The position numbers and the translations under genes are program-made. DNA of 6,002 nt from contig JAGLBF010000133.1 in assembly GCA_018260375.1 (NCBI GenBank), forward strand, positions 1-6,002. Direction: 5' to 3'. Below, in pieces: positions 5,982 through 6,002 of this stretch. The stretch comes from Deinococcus sp. (GTDB lineage: Bacteria > Deinococcota > Deinococci > Deinococcales > Deinococcaceae). Each line of letters opens with the position of its first letter. Position 1 is the stretch's first letter. The notes beneath the pieces are model-generated. The model worked only from the letters and a program-made list of their open reading frames with translations, did not search any database and was not told the DNA's origin.

Positions 5982-6001
5982 AAAAGCGCCGCCTGCGGCT
6001 C
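5947..6001 (-). repeat. Dispersed 55-bp repeat, right copy (inverted)
   Basis: The reverse complement of this segment matches bases 1-55 at 52 of 55 positions without gaps. It ends in CGTATAAG, whereas the left copy has CGTATGAG. Base 6002 would extend the repeat by one G on the minus strand, so the element probably continues past the window. With the left copy it brackets all four genes in inverted orientation. Confidence 0.85.
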
Positions 6002-6002
6002 C

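Noticed and set aside
1..6002. Whole window as a transposon or composite mobile element
   Set aside because: The edge repeats are inverted, but there is no transposase, resolvase or integrase. Target duplications cannot be seen, and related repeats also occur inside the window.

Overview
The window is GC-rich bacterial DNA with four genes, all on the + strand. It most resembles a Deinococcus chromosome, though I could run no database search. Three things point that way: short non-coding repeats ending in a CGTATAAG-type box, a motif resembling the small non-coding repeats I recall from Deinococcus; several starts without a Shine-Dalgarno sequence but with a TANNNT box about 6-7 nt upstream of the ATG (leaderless transcription is common in that genus); and protein content that fits. 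The genus call is an inference.

Layout: (1) 1-213, non-coding: a copy of a 55-bp repeat at the left edge, a three-unit 13-bp tandem repeat, and an 11-bp perfect inverted repeat ending at the first start codon. (2) 214-1968, ABC exporter half-transporter (584 aa). (3) 1969-2200, intergenic, with repeat-family fragments, a 13-bp perfect inverted repeat and a ribosome binding site. (4) 2201-4024, a second ABC exporter half-transporter (607 aa). (5) 4025-4291, intergenic, with an 11-bp hairpin and a diverged copy of the edge repeat. (6) 4292-5440, a butyrate kinase-family acyl kinase (382 aa). (7) 5462-5851, a small unrecognised protein (129 aa), 21 bp downstream and probably co-transcribed. (8) 5852-6002, non-coding: an imperfect palindrome and an inverted copy of the 55-bp repeat at the right edge.

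The two ABC proteins very probably form one heterodimeric exporter. The first has a complete Walker B/catalytic Glu but a changed signature (LSAGQ). The second has the standard LSGGQ but Asp in place of the catalytic Glu. In a head-to-tail dimer both changes fall in the same ATP site, giving one degenerate and one consensus site, as in known asymmetric heterodimeric exporters. The substrate cannot be read from sequence. The kinase would interconvert butyryl- or branched-chain acyl-phosphate and the free acid with ATP/ADP. No phosphotransacylase or acyl-CoA gene is in view, and nothing ties the kinase to the exporter beyond proximity.

The most unusual structural feature is non-coding: a repeat family occurring as near-identical inverted copies at both ends of the window (52 of 55 positions), once internally in diverged form (36 of 49), and as fragments in the other gaps. 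I see no transposase, integrase, CRISPR, tRNA or rRNA, and no convincing evidence of a wholly new system.
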